A stretch of 64,000 nt of DNA, from positions 124,001-188,000 of the forward strand of contig NZ_PDUD01000025.1 of NCBI RefSeq assembly GCF_002646595.1. The letters run 5' to 3'. The DNA comes from Flavilitoribacter nigricans DSM 23189 = NBRC 102662. Its GTDB lineage: Bacteria; Bacteroidota; Bacteroidia; Chitinophagales; Saprospiraceae. The position numbers and the translations under genes are program-made. The first letter of the stretch is position 1, and every line of letters begins with the position of its first letter. Below are positions 37,071-45,258 of the stretch, piece after piece. The notes beneath the pieces are model-generated. The model was not told the origin of the DNA. It saw only the letters and a program-made list of their open reading frames with translations, and searched no databases.

Positions 37071-37261
37071 CGCTGATTTTTTAACGAGGATAAGTAATAA
37101 ATTCCAATACCGGGAGCCGAGCGGTAGTCAATGTTTTGACATTAGCGGATAAAAATAGGGCTTCCGACCCTGAAACTGGTTGCGCCGCGCTTTGCGGATC
37201 CCCAATTCGCTTTGGCCGGAAGCCCCGGAAATGCTTACAAAAGTTTATGGAACTAACAGCT

Positions 37262-37277
37262 GTTGCCTGGCGGCAAC
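37262..37277 (-). terminator. Small hairpin after susD
   Basis: GTTGCC (37262-37267) and GGCAAC (37272-37277) with a 4-nt loop, 12 nt beyond the susD stop on the minus strand. No clear T run; weak candidate terminator. Confidence 0.35.
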
Positions 37278-37288
37278 CTCAACTCTGT

Positions 37289-38878
37289 TTATTGTACATC
37301 CCAGAAAAGCTTGTTTTCCAGTTCGTCTTCACTCTGCACGGCCCGGTAGTTCTCACCATTGAAGGTGATCTCATTGCCGGGGATCGTCCAACGAACGGGA
37401 GGCAAAGTCTGGTTACTGGAATTATCCTGCCAGAATTCCAGCGAAGGCGTGTCCAGCCGTCTCATTTCCGCCCAGTTCTGGTAAGGTTGGATAATGTTGA
37501 AGTGTACCCACTTCTGGTAGGCGATCAATGCCAGTTTTTCGCTTTCGGAATCGGCTGCATCCCAGCTTACGGCTTCCGTAGCCAGCATGTCCATTATCTC
37601 CTCGTCCGTTGCCGGTTCGGGAGTTGGTACGCTGCTGTCGTTACTCAGCGAATTCACGTAAAAGTAAAATTCGATAGATTGGCGGATACCTGTTTCGTAA
37701 GCGGCCTTGGCGGCAGCATCATCTCCATTTTCCAGGTAGTATTCCGCTTTCAGGAAGCTCACTTCCGCGGCGTTGATCATTACACCCGGGAAGAACTGGT
37801 TTCTACTCATGGTTGTCCGGTTGTAGCGGGCGATCTCACCACCGTTTACCAATTCCTGTTGCTCACTACCGGTGAGCATCGGGTCCAGACCTACGTAAAC
37901 ACCGTCAGCATCCGTTCCCGGTTCGAACAGTACCCGTAGACGGGGATCTTCGGAAGTAACCAGAAAGTCGATCATTTTTTTGCCGGCATCATCGCCGTCC
38001 CATCCGTCGGAATCGATACCGTTCTGGAATCCTTTAGCGTTGATCGGCGTATCCAGATCGTAGATGTCGATCATGATGTTCTGATCGTTGCTCTCTACTA
38101 CCGGATAGCTGGTCGGATTATTGAGGATCTCGGCAATCTCCGAAGCGGCTCTGGACGTAAAGTCCGGATGGTCGGAAACACGGGTCAGCAAACGCAGGCG
38201 CAGGGAGTTCACGTAGCGGTTCCAGAGTTCAACGGAGCCGTTATTGACGAAATCCTGGGCGGCAAAAGTCGTCTGGAAAGCAGGCTCTACCTCCAGTGTG
38301 ATCATTTCATCGGCAATGGATTTCAGGTCATCCAGGATGAACTTGTAGATCTCGATACCACTGTCGAAAGCGGCGTAGGAGTTCGTATAATCTCCACTGT
38401 TCGTGCTCAGCAGACCGGCCTGGGAGAACGGAATATTCTCAAATAGGTCGACCATTCTTGCCGTTTCGCCGTACATAAAAGCGCGGGCAGCCAGATCGAA
38501 GATCCTCAGTTTTTGCTGACGATCGGCATCTGTTGCATTCCACACCTTTTGGAATTCCCGGAACTGGGCCAGCACATCGTAGTAATTGAACCAAACGTCC
38601 TCTACACCGGAACTACCTGGGATGTATTGGTTGGGCGTGTTGATCCAGCCGATGGACTGGGTCCAGGGATTCAGGGTGATCCGCAGGGTAACAAAATAAT
38701 TTCGGTAAGTGGGGACGATATAGTCCTGGCCGGCTACCAATACGCCGGTGAACTGACGTTCTATGGACGTCTCGTCAATTTTTGATGGATCTGCGTAGGC
38801 ATCTGCAAAATCTTCCTTTTGGCAGGCTGCAAACAGCAGAAGGCAAAGAGATAAAATACTTATATTGATTGATTTCAT
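37289..38878 (-). CDS. susD: SusD/RagB-family (SusD-like_2) outer-membrane lipoprotein
   Basis: 529 residues. Lipoprotein signal with Cys19 (LLLFAAC). All-helical, tetratricopeptide-like fold of the SusD superfamily, closest by eye to the SusD-like_2 branch (SIGWINTPNQYI, VEDVWFNYYDVLAQF, ITLEVEPAFQTTFAAQD, MLTGSEQQELVNGGEIARYNRTTMSRNQFFPGVMINAAEVSFLKAEYYLENGD). It binds glycans at the surface and acts as a lid on the adjacent SusC channel. Placed 137 nt after susC on the same strand, so co-transcribed. No lyase or glycosidase gene shares this operon, so the substrate is unknown. Confidence 0.92.
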   Translation of the reverse strand: MKSINISILSLCLLLFAACQKEDFADAYADPSKIDETSIERQFTGVLVAGQDYIVPTYRNYFVTLRITLNPWTQSIGWINTPNQYIPGSSGVEDVWFNYYDVLAQFREFQKVWNATDADRQQKLRIFDLAARAFMYGETARMVDLFENIPFSQAGLLSTNSGDYTNSYAAFDSGIEIYKFILDDLKSIADEMITLEVEPAFQTTFAAQDFVNNGSVELWNRYVNSLRLRLLTRVSDHPDFTSRAASEIAEILNNPTSYPVVESNDQNIMIDIYDLDTPINAKGFQNGIDSDGWDGDDAGKKMIDFLVTSEDPRLRVLFEPGTDADGVYVGLDPMLTGSEQQELVNGGEIARYNRTTMSRNQFFPGVMINAAEVSFLKAEYYLENGDDAAAKAAYETGIRQSIEFYFYVNSLSNDSSVPTPEPATDEEIMDMLATEAVSWDAADSESEKLALIAYQKWVHFNIIQPYQNWAEMRRLDTPSLEFWQDNSSNQTLPPVRWTIPGNEITFNGENYRAVQSEDELENKLFWDVQ

Positions 38879-39015
38879 TGCTTACAATTTTTTAAGCTCG
38901 TCGATGGCCACTTTATGGTCTTCTCGGAGCTGGCAATAAAAGGAATAGTCAGAGTAGGTGCGTGTCCGGCAGGATGGTATCTCCTCCGTCCACGACCTGC
39001 TGGCTACCGAATAAC

Positions 39016-42000
39016 TTAGAAACTTGCGCTCAACTGAACACCAAAGGTTCTGAAAGAAGGGTTGTTACCCGCGTTGTTGATGTTCTGGTACCATCTGGAG
39101 CCGGCTACCGTCTGCTCCGGATCGAGATCCTTGATGGTGCGATAGATAAAGAACAGGTTTCTACCGAATACGGACAGACTGGCTCTGGACATTCCCAGCT
39201 TGGTAGTCAGGGATTGCGGCATATTGAAGCCGAGCGAGATCTCTCTTACTTTCACCCAGTCGTTTTTGTCCACGTACAGTTCGTAACGGGAGTTACCGTA
39301 CTGCGGACCACCCCAGTTGTAAGTACCGTTGTAGTAGAGGGCCTGAGAAACTACGTTGGTATTCTCCTCTCCACTCTGCAACACACCTTCCAGCAGGATA
39401 CCGTCATTGAATACGGTTTCACCGTTCGGACCAGCACCGCTGGTCGTTTGTACACCTTTTCCGTTCTCGTCTACATAGTAGCTCAGACCGCCTCTTTCGG
39501 CGTTCATGTAGTTGAGGCTTTCCTCGGTCAGACCTCTACTGGTCATCCAGTAGATACCCGTAGGCATGATGTAACCGCCGAAGCTAAAGTCCGCTACCAC
39601 ATTCAGGAATACATTTTTGTAAGAGATAGTATTCAGGAAACCACCTTCGAAGTCGGGCATGGCGTTTCCGTATTTTTCCCACTTCTCGCTGTCCAGTTGG
39701 TAAAGGCCGTTCGGCGCTACGATCCTTTCACCGCTTTCATTGGTTGCTACCGGGTGGGCGTAGATGTCACCCATCGGCTGGCCTACTACGGAGCGGATCT
39801 GAGCCGCATTACCATCAAAGTCGGCGTGTAGCAGCTCAGTGGCATCATTAGCCAGCTTTTCTACTACGTTACTGTTCTTGGCGTAGTTGATGCGGCTATT
39901 CCAGCTGAATCCGGTTTTATTTTTGAAGATATCGGCGCTCAGGCTCAGTTCGATACCCTTATTGCGCAGGGTACCGATATTGGTCAGTACGGTGCGGGCA
40001 CCGGAAGAGCGGGGAATATCCACTGGTAGGATCTGGTCGACGATCTTACCGTTGTAATAAGTGATATCCGCCTGGATACGGTTGAAGAAGGCCAGGTCCA
40101 GACCAAATTCAAATTCGTGTTTTTGTTCCGGTCTGATCACATCGTTACCGAAAGCACCACTGATGTTGGTATACAGGATCGGACGACCGCCCATGGCCTG
40201 TACCCCCAGGGTGTTTTGGTTGTAGGCGATGTTGGCCTGATAGATCAGCGGATAGTTACCTACTACGCCGTAAGAGGCTCTCAGTTTGGCAAAACTAAAG
40301 TAGTTAGGCAGGTTGAAGGCTTCGTCCAGAACCAGACTGGCATTAACAGAAGGGTAGACAAAAGAGTTGTTTTCCGGAGCCATGGTAGAGGTCCGGTCCC
40401 TACGGATGGTACCTTCTACGAAGAGGTAATCTTTGTAGCCCAGTTCCAATTTACCCAGGAAGCCGTCGGATACGAAGTCCGAACGGTCCGAGCCGGAGTT
40501 CGGTACGTTGATGGAGGCGGAGATATCGAAGAAGTTCTCCGGGCTCAGGCCACCGGCGGTTCCTCTGGATACGAAGTTGGTCTGAATGCGTTTGGCCGTA
40601 TAGCCACCCATCGCTTCAATGCTGAAGGTAGGCGTTAGCTGAGCCTGGTAGGTCAGCAATACGTCACCGTAAAGCAGACTGTTGATATTATTGCGCAGTG
40701 AAAATCCACCGGCCGGGTTATTGTACAGGGCGCTGGGGAAACGGGTGGAGTTCCAGCTCTCGATATTTTCGGTTGTGTAATCCGTAGAAAAACGTCCCTG
40801 CAGGTCCAGACCTTTGACGATCGTCCAGTTTTGGGCAACCGTTGCGATCACCCGGTTGCTGTTCTCGCGGATCTGGTGTTCGTTGATCCGCCAGACGTAA
40901 TCGGCGATCGACGACTTGAAGCCATTGTAAATAATGTTCTCATCCGGCGTCAAAGTGGCCTGAGTACCCGTTCTGAACATATAGCCCAGACTGGTCTTAT
41001 AGCGGTCGAAATACCAGTCGGCAGACTCGAAGCGGTCCATCATACCACCAAAGTTGTTGATCATCCGATCCACTTTATGCGGGCGGTTCTTCGTAAACTG
41101 ATTGATGTATTTCACCGAAAGGGTAGTGCGCAGATTGTCACCGATATCAAAACTGGCGTTCAGATTTGCAATGTTTCTTTCGTTCTTGGATCCGAAAGAG
41201 ATCATCTGGTTGTCCTGGCGGGTGAAGGAAAAACGCACACTGGCATTCTCAAAACCTTTGGAGATCGCCAGGTTAACGCTGGAGCTCTGGGCATTCTGGA
41301 AAAGGTCGGCGTAGCTGTTGTTAGAGGCTTCGTAGGGCCGTACCACACCGTCCCAGGCCATTACGGGCTGACCGTCAAACTCCGGACCGAAGTTGACACT
41401 GGTGTTGATCAAGCCACGGGTATCGGGATTGCCGTCTCCGTCCGTATCGTAGAAAATGAAACCATTCTCGTCCTGGCCGGCATCAGCCAGATTGGTGAAA
41501 TAGCCCGGGCCACGTACGTTCTGGTAACGCGGCAGGTAAGCCACCTGGTCGTTGCTGTAGCTGGCGTTAAAATCGACACCCAGTCCCTGCTTCTTTCTAC
41601 CTTTTTTGGTAGTGATCAGGACTACACCGTTCACTGCTTCCGAACCGTACAGCGCCGCCGCAGAAGCACCTTTCAATACGGAAATGGATTCAATATCTTC
41701 CGGGTTGATGTCCGTCAGGCCGTTGCCGCGGATGTACTGGTCGCCCCAGTAGTTGGTGTTGTTGAATTCGCCGTTGCGGATGGGTACACCGTCCATAACG
41801 ATGAGCGGCTGGGTGTTACCCGTGATGGAGGCAAAGCCCCGGATGTTGATGTTTACCCCACTGGTAGCACCGCCCGGTACCGAACGAATGGATACGCCGG
41901 GTGCCTTACCGTAAAGGGCAGAGGCGAAGTTAGTCACCTGGGTGGTGGTAAGGTCCTGGGAACTGATCGTAGAAGTAGCATAACCCAGGGTCTTCCGGTC

Positions 42001-42330
42001 TCTGGAAATACCCAGGCCCGTCACTACAGCCTCCTGCAGGATCAGGCCGGAAGCCAGTTCCACATCGATCTGGGTACGGCCGTTCACCTCCACTTCCTGA
42101 GGAGTGTAGCCGGTATACGAGAAAACAAGGACCGCATCTGCATTGTCCCCGAGATCGATCTGATACTTACCATCCAGATCGGTTACGGATCCGGTGGTCG
42201 TTCCTTTAACTAGTATGGTAGCCCCGACCAGGATCTCTCCATCACTGGAGGAGACAACTCCCTGTACGGTCTGTCCCTGCATTGCCGTAACAAACAGAGA
42301 AACTAAAATGAAAAATAAAGCTCTTTTCAT
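39016..42330 (-). CDS. susC: SusC/RagA-family TonB-linked outer-membrane transporter
   Basis: 1104 residues. Signal peptide (to about 19), a carboxypeptidase-regulatory-like (CarboxypepD_reg) domain at about 22-95 (QGVVSSSDGEILVGATILVKGTTTGSVTDLDG-like), the SusC signature region LQEAVVTGLGI, a plug domain (VRSVPGGATSGVNINIRGF, LKGASAAALYGSEAVNGVVLI), and a 22-strand barrel ending in aromatic GVQLSASF. It imports oligosaccharides with TonB energy, paired with SusD. Promoter and four LacI-type operators lie just upstream. Confidence 0.95.
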   Translation of the reverse strand: MKRALFFILVSLFVTAMQGQTVQGVVSSSDGEILVGATILVKGTTTGSVTDLDGKYQIDLGDNADAVLVFSYTGYTPQEVEVNGRTQIDVELASGLILQEAVVTGLGISRDRKTLGYATSTISSQDLTTTQVTNFASALYGKAPGVSIRSVPGGATSGVNINIRGFASITGNTQPLIVMDGVPIRNGEFNNTNYWGDQYIRGNGLTDINPEDIESISVLKGASAAALYGSEAVNGVVLITTKKGRKKQGLGVDFNASYSNDQVAYLPRYQNVRGPGYFTNLADAGQDENGFIFYDTDGDGNPDTRGLINTSVNFGPEFDGQPVMAWDGVVRPYEASNNSYADLFQNAQSSSVNLAISKGFENASVRFSFTRQDNQMISFGSKNERNIANLNASFDIGDNLRTTLSVKYINQFTKNRPHKVDRMINNFGGMMDRFESADWYFDRYKTSLGYMFRTGTQATLTPDENIIYNGFKSSIADYVWRINEHQIRENSNRVIATVAQNWTIVKGLDLQGRFSTDYTTENIESWNSTRFPSALYNNPAGGFSLRNNINSLLYGDVLLTYQAQLTPTFSIEAMGGYTAKRIQTNFVSRGTAGGLSPENFFDISASINVPNSGSDRSDFVSDGFLGKLELGYKDYLFVEGTIRRDRTSTMAPENNSFVYPSVNASLVLDEAFNLPNYFSFAKLRASYGVVGNYPLIYQANIAYNQNTLGVQAMGGRPILYTNISGAFGNDVIRPEQKHEFEFGLDLAFFNRIQADITYYNGKIVDQILPVDIPRSSGARTVLTNIGTLRNKGIELSLSADIFKNKTGFSWNSRINYAKNSNVVEKLANDATELLHADFDGNAAQIRSVVGQPMGDIYAHPVATNESGERIVAPNGLYQLDSEKWEKYGNAMPDFEGGFLNTISYKNVFLNVVADFSFGGYIMPTGIYWMTSRGLTEESLNYMNAERGGLSYYVDENGKGVQTTSGAGPNGETVFNDGILLEGVLQSGEENTNVVSQALYYNGTYNWGGPQYGNSRYELYVDKNDWVKVREISLGFNMPQSLTTKLGMSRASLSVFGRNLFFIYRTIKDLDPEQTVAGSRWYQNINNAGNNPSFRTFGVQLSASF

Positions 42331-42379
42331 TTGTAGATGTTTTAGATGAAAAATAACGTTGACTGCAAAATTGACTTAC

Positions 42380-42408
42380 CAAATTTATGGCGTTAACGTT
42401 AACGCAAC
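42380..42408 (-). promoter_or_regulatory. Promoter of susC
   Basis: Read on the minus strand: -7 element TAAATTTG (42380-42387), an exact TAnnTTTG match, and -33 element GTTG (42405-42408) 17 nt upstream. Operator 1 (42390-42405) fills the spacer between the two elements, the arrangement expected for repression. Confidence 0.75.
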
Positions 42409-42509
42409 CGAGGGTTAGGTTCCCGTCATGTTAACGTTAACGCAAAATCAGATAAGTCTCCAAAATGTAAACGTTAACGCAATATAAATCGCTGCGTTAA
42501 TGTTAACGC
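42390..42509. repeat. Four copies of a 16-bp palindromic operator
   Basis: Sites: 42390-42405 GCGTTAACGTTAACGC (perfect palindrome); 42428-42443 ATGTTAACGTTAACGC; 42465-42480 ATGTAAACGTTAACGC; 42494-42509 GCGTTAATGTTAACGC. Centre spacings are 38, 37 and 29 bp. The consensus GCGTTAACGTTAACGC has the inverted symmetry and the central CG of LacI-family operators, and a LacI-type gene starts 184 nt away. I found no further copies elsewhere in the window. Confidence 0.85.
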
Positions 42510-42692
42510 AAATCAAAAATATTGAAATATTGTGATTATTTGGCAAAAAATTCTTGAAAATTTGCATTTTTGAGCTTCAAGTAATTAAGAGTAGCTTTAC
42601 AGTCGGGTAGGAAGTATGGCAAGGATCACCTCAAAAGCGATGCTTCCGTTAAAAAATAATGCCCGGTCATCCCCCGATTTAACAATGCAGTT

Positions 42693-43793
42693 ATGGAAAA
42701 AACTCCACGCTTAAAGGACATCGCCGACCTGGCCGATGTCTCTATCGGTACGGTAGACCGGGTACTTCACGACAGGGGAAGGGTAGCGGCCACCACCAAA
42801 GAAAAAGTATTACGCATCGCCAAGGAGATCGGTTACCAGCCGAATATTCACGCGTCGATCCTGTCCGGATCCAACCGCACGTACCGCTTGTGTTGTCTGG
42901 TACCGAAAAATGGAATGGACCCGTTCTGGGATCATGTTCACGCCGGATTTCAGAAGGCTATTTCACAGATCGGCGAGCAAAACGTCATCGTTCACTTTGT
43001 CGAATTTGATCTTTTTTCTCCGGCCGACTTTACGGAAAAGGTCAACAATCTGCAGTTGAACAAATACCACGGGCTTATCGTGGCGCCCATTTTTCACCGG
43101 GAATACGAATTGCTGCGGAAATCCATCGTCAAGAGCGATATCCCCTTTGTGGTGATCAATACGCTGGTAGAAAGTGAGGACAAATCTTTCCTGTGTTATA
43201 TCGGTCCCAATTCTTACCAGAGTGGCCGTCTGGCCGCCAGATTACTGACCGAGCACTGCGTAGCGGACGACAAGGTGTTGATGATCCCGTTGGAAAAGGA
43301 TTATCAGAACGCGCAGCACATGCTGGAAAAGGAACGCGGGTTTCGGGACTGTTTCTCCGAGGTAGCTCCCTACGTGGAAGTGATCACGGCGGATTTTGAG
43401 GATTACAATGACCCGCAGGCGCTGGGCGCTTTCCTCAACCACATGATCAGTTTACACCCTACGATCAAGGGGATTTACACGAGTGCATCCCGGATCAGCA
43501 AGATCGCAGCCGCTATCGATGCCCAGCGTATCAGCCATATTAAACTCATCGGGTACGACACCCTGCAGGAAAATCTCATGTACCTGGAGCGGGGAAAGAT
43601 CACTTACCTGATCAACCAGAACCCACCCCTGATGGGCTATCTGGGAATGATCTATCTGGCCAAGTATCTGGTATTTAAGTCCCGGCCGCAACAATATAAC
43701 TACCTGCCGCTGGACGTGATCCTGCCGGAGAATGTCTCCTATTACCAGAATCATTACCTGTTGCACGATATTTTGTTCATTCCGTTTATGTAG
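42693..43793 (+). CDS. LacI-family transcriptional regulator with sugar-binding domain
   Basis: 366 residues. The N-terminal LacI-type helix-turn-helix is at about 6-25 (LKDIADLADVSIGTVDRVLHDRG) with the hinge helix at about 50-60 (NIHASILSGS). Residues 64-366 are a periplasmic-binding-protein-like effector domain (YRLCCLVPKNGMDPFW, GLIVAPIF, YIGPNSYQSGRLAARLL, VISLHPTIKGIYTSA-like) expected to bind a sugar. Divergent from susC with the operator array between them, so it is probably the local repressor, and possibly autoregulated, of the susCD operon (inference). In Bacteroidota susCD operons are more often controlled by hybrid two-component systems or ECF sigma/anti-sigma pairs. Confidence 0.92.
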   Translation: MEKTPRLKDIADLADVSIGTVDRVLHDRGRVAATTKEKVLRIAKEIGYQPNIHASILSGSNRTYRLCCLVPKNGMDPFWDHVHAGFQKAISQIGEQNVIVHFVEFDLFSPADFTEKVNNLQLNKYHGLIVAPIFHREYELLRKSIVKSDIPFVVINTLVESEDKSFLCYIGPNSYQSGRLAARLLTEHCVADDKVLMIPLEKDYQNAQHMLEKERGFRDCFSEVAPYVEVITADFEDYNDPQALGAFLNHMISLHPTIKGIYTSASRISKIAAAIDAQRISHIKLIGYDTLQENLMYLERGKITYLINQNPPLMGYLGMIYLAKYLVFKSRPQQYNYLPLDVILPENVSYYQNHYLLHDILFIPFM

Positions 43794-43806
43794 GACCTGA
43801 GAACGA

Positions 43807-43842
43807 GCCCGGCTGCCGGTTCCCAGAAGCCGGTGGCCCGGC
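43807..43842. terminator. Shared hairpin terminator between lacI and thioesterase genes
   Basis: 14-nt arms (43807-43820, 43829-43842) pair with one mismatch and three G-T pairs, 8-nt loop, followed on the plus strand by CTTATTTCC-type T-rich sequence. It directly abuts the thioesterase stop at 43843, so it may end both transcripts. Confidence 0.6.
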
Positions 43843-44604
43843 TTATTTCCATTCCGAGACCATTTCGGCGAGCACCCGCTCTTCGGCGCCCTGGGTCATT
43901 CGGTGCAGGAACTGTCCCGAGCTCAGTTGTTGCATCTGTACTTCGAAGCTTTCCTCCATTCTTACCTCGGATTTGTAGGCGATATCCAGCCGGATCAGGG
44001 TCCGGTCGGACAGCCAGCTAGCCGGAAGGCCTTCCAGCAGATACAATATATAATAGGTGTTGTTTAGATGGAGGTTGAAATCCAGATCGTGCCAGCGCAC
44101 GTGAAAAGATTTTTGCCGGTCGTGTTGCGACAGCGGAGGCAATTTATGACGGGAAGGTTGCAGTCCGTCGTGAGTTTCCGGGATCAATTGCGAAAAACGG
44201 GTCTCGATCCATTCCGGGATCGCCTTCAGCCGACGGGTCTGGGTATCCATCAGTACCCAGTGGGTGACCGCTTCGGCGATGAGGGTACCCTCGGCATCAT
44301 AGATCCAGAAATTGCGGTAAGTAAGAATACGCTCCAGTCCGGTGGGGCAGGTGCGGATGGTGATCGTCTCCTCCAGCCGGGGCAGGCGTTTTACCTCCAG
44401 TTGCAGGCGCATCAGTACCCAGGCGACCCGCTCGGTCTCCAGATCCCAGACCGATAACTTCAGTTGCAGGACGTGCTGCATGGCCGCTTCCTGCATCAGA
44501 CGCACCAGTGCCGGTATGGTCATCCGTTTCTGGTGATCGATCTCGTAGGTACGTACGGTGTACGCTTCTTCGTGCAGCGTTTCGGGGGGCAGCTTGGCGG
44601 ACAT
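43843..44604 (-). CDS. Acyl-ACP thioesterase
   Basis: 253 residues of the FatA/FatB-type family with tandem hotdog domains. The first hotdog starts EEAYTVRTYEIDHQKRMTI; the second contains the active-site motif DFNLHLNNTYY with N177 and H179, preceded by RWHDLD. It hydrolyses acyl-ACP, releasing free fatty acids. Cytoplasmic, full length, monocistronic as far as visible. Confidence 0.9.
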   Translation of the reverse strand: MSAKLPPETLHEEAYTVRTYEIDHQKRMTIPALVRLMQEAAMQHVLQLKLSVWDLETERVAWVLMRLQLEVKRLPRLEETITIRTCPTGLERILTYRNFWIYDAEGTLIAEAVTHWVLMDTQTRRLKAIPEWIETRFSQLIPETHDGLQPSRHKLPPLSQHDRQKSFHVRWHDLDFNLHLNNTYYILYLLEGLPASWLSDRTLIRLDIAYKSEVRMEESFEVQMQQLSSGQFLHRMTQGAEERVLAEMVSEWK

Positions 44605-45258
44605 ATATGTTAATTTTTTTGCAATTATGTAGATGCTGGTCTATTTTGGGAGCAGCTTTAACCAGCCGGGTACCGACGGAAAAAGTTGTGCCCGGATCCA
44701 TCAGCCCCGTAAAGCTTCTAGCCAACAAAAGTTTTTGGACAAATATTTGGGATATTCCCAGCGTCGTTTTAGGCACCCAAGGCCTGAAGGGCGGTTTTCT
44801 GCCGCTAATGCCGGGCCTTTATGCCCCGTGGGTTAGAGATAGAAAACCACTGACGATTGGGAAGTCCGCAATGTTCAGCCACAAATTCCGGAAAACAAAA
44901 CGACACCGGGGCCAAAAGAGAGATTGTCCATTTTCCTTTGGTTACCGCTTCAATTGCCTTTAATACCGAAGCCGGATCGATTCCATGAATGTAAAGCAAC
45001 TCAGCCATTTCCTCATCGCTTTCCTACCTGGTCGTTTCCCGGTCGCACTTCGGCCCGCGGTAATTTATACAAATCCATTCGCAACTGCTAATAATTCCGT
45101 CCTGGGATGGATGGAGAGCTGTAGTTAGCGATCCTCAGGTCCGGTAGACCTCGGGGAGAATATACGGACGGCATCGCCGGAATGCGGGAATTCCGGAGAA
45201 CACGAGGACACCGAAAGGGTTGTACAATAAAAATTATTCAAAGCACTAAGTCATTTTC
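44605..45258. other. 654-nt region without a supported gene
   Basis: Nothing confidently coding. A 67-codon minus-strand frame at 44805-45008 has an AGGAA sequence before its ATG but no recognisable protein features, and longer plus-strand frames overlap it. No tRNA, promoter consensus or repeat recognised. Confidence 0.5.

Noticed and set aside
40831-42213. 460-codon plus-strand frame inside susC
   Set aside because: Lies entirely opposite a well-supported SusC gene with all family motifs; low-complexity antisense translation.
42539-42564. TTTG followed by AAAATTTG as a lacI promoter
   Set aside because: Spacing of 14 nt and no TA at the -7 element; does not fit the Bacteroidota consensus.
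44805-45008. 67-codon minus-strand frame MAELLYIHGIDP... in the gap after the thioesterase gene
   Set aside because: It has an AGGAA before the ATG, but no recognisable family or domain, and overlapping frames are equally long; not supported as a gene.
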